A program made the position numbers and the translations under genes. From assembly GCA_001938485.1 (NCBI GenBank), contig MQRK01219513.1, positions 40,505-104,504 on the forward strand: a stretch of 64,000 nt of DNA. Reading direction: 5' to 3'. Source of the DNA: Girardia tigrina (lineage: Eukaryota; Platyhelminthes; Tricladida; Dugesiidae). The notes under the pieces were generated by a model. The model did no database searches. It was not told the origin of the DNA and saw nothing but the letters and a program-made list of their open reading frames with translations. Numbering within the stretch: the stretch's first letter is position 1; each line of letters begins with the position of its first letter. Shown here in pieces: positions 39,901-46,938 of the stretch.

Positions 39901-42900
39901 CAGGTAGATTGTGTTGCCATGGGTTCTCCTATGGCACCAACACTTGCATCCATTTTTCTGTCTAACATTGAAAATAAAATTCACTTGTTCACGGGTGTTA
40001 GACCTTTAGTTTATAAACGATATGTTGATGATATTTTTCTTGTTTTCAAAGAGCGTGAAAATATGTTGTCGATTTTATCTTATATGAATTCCCTTCATTC
40101 TAATATTGTTTTCATGCATGAGCTTGAGAAGAATGGTGTTTTACCATTTTTAGATTTGTTAATGGAGAGAAAAGGGAATCGTTACGAGACAGAGATTTAT
40201 AGAAAGAAAACAGATACATCGCTATATACTACTAATAAAAGCTTCTGTGAACATAAGTATAATAGAAGTATGATAAAGGTTTGTTATTTAGATGTTGGTC
40301 TCTATCATCAACATATGAAAAAGCAGATGCAAGCATAGATAAACTAACAGAACTATTGCAGAAAAATGGCTATTCGAAATCATTTTTAGAGAAATTAACT
40401 AATGAGACGATAGATAAATTAATGAATAAAGAACATGAGGGTAAAGACAAATTAAAACCCGATAAATTATCTAATGAAAATTCTAATATTGGATATACGT
40501 TAATCGTTCCTTATTCAGAAGGTTACACAAAATTTAAATCGTCTATTCTAAAATCAATCGATTGTACAAATTTAAATTTAAAAATCATTTCTAAATCTTA
40601 CAAAATTCAAAGTATATTCAGCAATAAATCTCGTACTCCTTCGAGTTTATGTTCCAATCTTATTTATCAATTTTCGTGTAATGGGTGCAATACATTGGAG
40701 AGACGTCTCGTCATCTCTGTAAACGGATTAAGGAGCATGGACGATTGGGTAATGAGAGTAATATTGCTGGACATATGAAGGGTTGTAAATCGGAGGTGAA
40801 AACAACTAATTTTAAAATATTGTGCAGTAATTTTAAAAATTATTGGGAAAGAGTTACTTGTGAAGCATTATTGATTAAATCACTTAATCCGTCAATTAAT
40901 GTACAAACAGGTCTCTTCCAATTTGTTAATAATATTTAATTAGTTATTGCGCAAGATGTTTGCATAATCATCAATTTGCTATATATAAGACAGCGAAATT
41001 GTTGTTAATTCAGCCTGAAGATGGTGGAAAATCCACCGAAATATATTGCGACAATAAAATTTGATTTTAATGGTGTTCTTAATTATAAAATTTTGCCATT
41101 ATTTTTTAAATTTCTTATTAAGAGTATATATATATGTATATTATTTTAATGGAAAAAAAATTTTATTAAGGGGAAATTAATACGCAGTTTACAAAAAGTT
41201 TCTTTATTGCTAACAGGTCGTTCACAAAATATAAGTTGCTTCTGTATTTCTTTTTTAGGGTTATTATTTATTTAACGATATTCAGTATATCTATATGGGA
41301 ACAGTTTTATAAATTATTTTGAAATCAAAACCGAATCTGTTGTCGAGTGCGAGGACGAATCACTACCGAATGTAACCTCTCGAACAATCAAATAAAAGAC
41401 TGAACTGGAAAGGTTTATTCCAAAATATACTTTGTAAATATGGGACATTGACGCGCTCTTGGAAGTGCCGTGACTAGATTTCGCGTCAAATGATCTCATC
41501 ACGACCGCTGAAGGTGACGAATTAATCAGACGAGGAGCTGTACTATTTTACTACACATTTTCTATTTTTTCAGGATTTTCGTGAGAATGTTAAAAACATC
41601 TGGCAAAACATCGGGCAATGTTAAAAACATCTTCAAATACGCGGATTTCTATATTAATATTATCGTGATAAACACTCATTTATTTCAACAGAAAATTACC
41701 ATTTCTTAAATAAATTACAATTTTTACATTATGAAAAATTTAGAAATAGCTTCATTTATATTTTTAAAGAGTTTACCAACAAATATTGTTATACAAGTTA
41801 ATTAAAATTAGGTTTGAGAGTTGCAGAAATACCAACGCATAATCCCTGAGGGTTTTTATTTCGGATAAATATTAAATGTAATGATAATGAAAGGAATTCT
41901 TCTTCAATACAATTGATAATTCTTCTTCAATTATCAATTAAAATATTTTATGTTTTTAAAATAATAAATATTATATAAATAAATTTGAGGAAAACATTTC
42001 AGAATTTCGATTGACTTCCTATAATTATGCGTGACCTGAATTATTTTTTTAATAAAATATAATTTATCTGAGTTTTTAGAGGAAAACGAATATATAAAAA
42101 GTTGGCAAATATCATTTTATTAACTAGACAAATAATAATAAGTCATAATATTATAAAATATGGATATTAGTTTGTCAAGTATGAAATTTGTAGACATGAT
42201 TACATTAAATTCAAATAGATATAATTTGACAATGACTTAACATTTTGTTGTTCGCTTTTGTGATCAATTACTTCATATCTTGGCTATTAAATTTATTTAA
42301 AATTAAATAAATTATTGATAACTTGTTTTAATAATCAATATTTTAAAAATGGAAAAGGTCGAAATTTGAAGAATTATGAAGTTCAAGTTCTTACGTGAAA
42401 CCTCAGCATCAGAAACAATGCAAAAGTAAAGTGATTGGATACAATGCTACTACATAGTAGACAATATCAAATTGGTTCAGGAAATTTGTGAAAGGTAATT
42501 TTAACATCAATAATTAGTCCCGAGGTCACCATGAACGCTGGTAGACTATGACGAACTGAAAATACTTGTTGGATCGAATCCATCACAAGGTTCTCATAAT
42601 TTATGATTAAATTTAAACACGACATTTAAATAAAATATACTTGTGAGGATAATTAGATGTATATAAGTATTTATAATAACATATTTCTATTTATAATTAA
42701 AATATATTAATGGATACAAAGTATTCTTAATAAAAATCTCCTGTGTTTTAATATTCAGAAAATTTGTAACAGATTCAAATTAATGTGTAATTTGTTATTA
42801 AAAATAAATGTTGGAAAATTCTTATAATACTTACACAAATACATCCAAGAATTTAGTTGAAAAAACTTATTTATCTTATAAAAGAAAGAGAAGTTCTGTA

Positions 42901-45900
42901 GAGTACAAAAATGAGAAGATAGAAGTGTTGGTTATAGGGACAGATATTATATTTAATTAATAAAAGATCTTTATTTACTGATTACTTTTATTCTTAAGTT
43001 AATAATTTATAAATTTCAATTTTTAATTGTTTTAAATATTTTAAATTATATTTTAAATCAATCATAGTACAAATAATAAAACTTAACACAAAGAAAGAAA
43101 ATATAAAAAGAATTATTTAAATAAGCCCCTTAACTTTTACCTACACCCTATTTAACGTTAATCTAGTCGAATCGGTAGGTTGAACCTACACTTCTTAACT
43201 CTTGTTTATTCTTAATAATTCAACTACAAACCTAGATTTAACCTTATATTTAATATTTGCTTTTCTTCTTTCTCCCTTCCTTTCCTTCTTATAAATAATA
43301 ATACTTACCTTTAAAATATAATTAAAAATATTATATTTTTAAACAACGCTCATAACTGTAAATAATAATTTCATATTATTTATGATTAAGGAGAAATAAA
43401 CTAATTTACATAAAAATGTATTGAAATAAAATACATATGATTTAAATTTCCCAATAGAAATTCGTAGAAAGACAAATGAGCAGTTGAATGCAGAAACGTT
43501 ATAATATTTCTACTCTTCCATAGGATTCAACGGATCGAGAAACTAAGTCACCGGATGTAAATTTAACCCTTTCCTGACTATTGATGTCATATGGAATCAT
43601 GTTTCATTTTAATATTTTATAGGCATCTATGTAAAATACAAATAATGTTTTTATTTCTGATCAATAGACGAATATACAAATTATTCTTACACATGTTTTG
43701 TCAAACGCCATTTTGTTTTTATCATTTCAAAGTTGTAAAAGTGATTTAAGGATGCCAATTTAATTCTTTATTCAGCCAGGAAAGGGTTAAATAAAATGTA
43801 TTTCAAAATCAAATATGAATTTAAGTAAAATGTATTTCAAAATCAAATGTTGCTTTTATTGCTTTTATTTATTTATATTGATTTTTATATTTTATCAAAC
43901 TAATTTTAAAACAATTTTAATAAAACCCAAAATTAAAATAACGAAAGAATAAACAACATGTTTAATTCATATTAAAAAAAATTATTTTATTATTATTATG
44001 TTTAATAGCCTATAATTTTTATCCATTTACTGTTTGGTGACTAAATGTCCGGCAATTAAATGTCACGGCCCGAGATTCAACAGCACACTGCACTCGTTCA
44101 TTAATCGGGCGATACAGTTTCTTAATTAGATGTATAACACCTGCATTGGCCTATAGAAATGATGCTTTCTGTTTAGTCGTTTCGCCTCTTAGACCGTTTA
44201 AAAAGTTCCGAAGACTTGGATGGTGGCAGTGAAAAAGGTTCTTTAAACCGTAATTTCAACCCTCCGTCGCATTATTCGTACGAGCTATACTATCAAAAAC
44301 TGCCATATGTTTGTTCCAGACGTGAATGGGATAAAAAGCTAGTCCATGAGATCTACCTCCAAGTCTTCTTACTCGAACATAAAAATATTCAAAGGATGTT
44401 AAAACTTCATCCAACTGTTTGCAACGTGGTTTGTAAGTGGAGAAATATAACAATTGACGAGATAAATACTTTTGAGTTCGACATCGAGCATTCGGAGATA
44501 TTGAGTAGTTAATTAAATTATGGATCTGTTTAGATAATATAGAACAATTTGAATGTTGGAAAAAATTAAATATCTATGTCCAACACTTCAATCTTCTCAT
44601 CTTTGTACTCTACTGAACGTTTCTTTCTTTTATAAGATAAATACGTTTTTTCAATCAAATTCTTGGATGTATTTGTGTAAGTATATTGTATTTAAATGTC
44701 GTGTTTAAATTTTATCTTACACAAAAAAAAGAAGAAAAATAAATTAAAAAAAACAAAAAAGGTAAATCTACCAAAGCTGGTCATTTAAAATAAATGCTGG
44801 ACGAATGAACGTGGGATGAACAATCGAAAAAAATCGGGATGAACAAACGTTGAATGAATAAACACGAGATGTACGGGTTGAGATGAATGAACGAAAGGGG
44901 GATGAACGAACCCCAAACCCATTTTCGACATCTTTTATTAATCATATCAAAGGTCATATTCTTGGCTTTGCAATCATGGGGTGTTTCTTTCATTTTACTC
45001 AGTGTGTTTATAGAAGTATCCAAACTGAAGTTTTGAAGTACAGGTATGAAACTCAGACAGATTTTGCTTTGAAAATGAGAATGATAACAGATTTAGCATT
45101 TTGTACCACCTGAAAATATGGTAGTTGCATTTTAAGAGTTACACGAAAACAATATCATTCTTGGTGACTCCCAAACTGGTTAAAGCAGATCAATGAACCG
45201 TAACCATCGTAGATCTGCACGTTTTGAACTCACAATTTAGAATCGTTATGCTTCCCTTAGAGATGGTCTAGCCAAATTAAATAACTCGGCTGATGGAAGG
45301 CATAGAAGTTTTCTTGAAGGTGTTGATACGTATCGTCTTACTATTTGGAAATTTATGAACTGTCTTAAATCAGAACAATTAAGTAATCGAATGAAAATTG
45401 AACAGTATATCAATATTTGGGAAAACGAGATATAATATTTCAAGTAACTTACTTGACTATTTATGAGGGCTTACTCATAATATTAATTTTTAATATTTTA
45501 TTTTAATACTTCTCAATCGTATTTATTAAATAAAATTTATGGTTTTGATAAATTATTTATTTATTCGAGGAATTTTCCGTGAATCATTTTTAAATGTGTG
45601 AATCATTATAATCTTGTAATTTTGGCCATTTTTTTAAAGTTCAATAAATTCAATCATGAAATGTTCAGGTGGTAGTTACAAGCACAATAATGCTTCGGTT
45701 AAGGCTTCTCTTGACATTTAGTGTTTATGAATCATGTATTCCAGTTTATCTACTCTCTCAAAGTGAACATCTGGTCTGACGTCCTTCATCATGCACCAGC
45801 ATGCCTCTGTCAGATCTTCGAAAAGTGATTAAGTCCGACAGAACGTTTTCCGCAATCGATACGAACCTTCGATAAAATATAATAAATAAATAAATATTGA

Positions 45901-46884
45901 AATTTAAACAGGATTTACTTATCACAATGTTAAATAAAAATATTTAACATGGTCACAACTTTGCTTAATCCCTTTTGAATGTTTATAAAAGGTTTGGGAT
46001 GTCTAATCAATAATGACTCTTAAAACTGTCTTTCAGAGAGCGTATCAAAATTCGAAGTTAGAATTGAAAATTCATCCTTTACATCATTTGATTTTCTATT
46101 CTGACTCGACTTCAAATGCTCACAGACTTTACTTATGGTTGTGTGTGCTCATTAATACGAGTACGGAGATGGCAGTGAGTCTTTCCATAGTACGAATTTC
46201 GACATTTGTGACATAAAAATTTATAGACAATATTAACTAGCACTAACAAATTTGTTTCCTACTTGCATTATTTTCTTATTATAAATAAGTCCATTAGGTT
46301 TTTAATCATAGTTTTTTTACTACAGTGATAAAGTTACAGATCGAAGGAAAGTGTGAATAGAGAAAATAAGGTTAAAAACTATTGTGGGACATGTTTCGAT
46401 CCTTATTGATCATCCTCAGTAATTAATTATTTTGTTTTGAGAAACTACATTTCTTAACAGTATAGAAGTATATGAAAATATTTCTGAGGATAAATTTTAT
46501 TTAAATTTAGTTTTATTTGATTATTTTATAATTATTTTTTATATAATATTTGATAAATTAATTGAAAATATTTAATATAAATTATAAATCCCCCTCGATA
46601 TTAAATATTTTCAATTAGTTTATCAAAATTATATAAAAAATAATAATAAAATAATTTAAAATTACTTTTCAATAAAATCAAATTTAAAGAAAATTAATTC
46701 AAAAAATATTCGACTTATATTTTTTATACTGTTAAGAAATAATTTATCGCTGATGATGATCGATGAGGATCGAAACATGTGCATCGATAATTTTTAAATA
46801 TGCTTTGTTAGATATTTATCCAAATAATATCAAATTAGTGTTCATTAGACTAAAAAGTTTAAATTATCATTATTAGTAGTAGTG

Positions 46885-46938
<54 letters not shown>

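Larger units (their letters stand above)
46330..46840. repeat. Inverted pair of Penelope-like termini (palindrome)
   Basis: Two homologous blocks of about 200-230 bases face away from each other. From the centre near 46600 outward, both arms carry ATACTGTTAAGAAAT, then a hammerhead-like motif, then CATGT. The arms are clearly related but diverged, so they are not a recent duplication. Two terminal repeats in inverted orientation are a known feature of Penelope-like elements. No coding part lies between them. Confidence 0.65.

Noticed and set aside
44034-45435. A complete second MULE from 44034
   Set aside because: The terminus-like repeat at 44034 is in right-end orientation and no partner end was found to the right of 45435.
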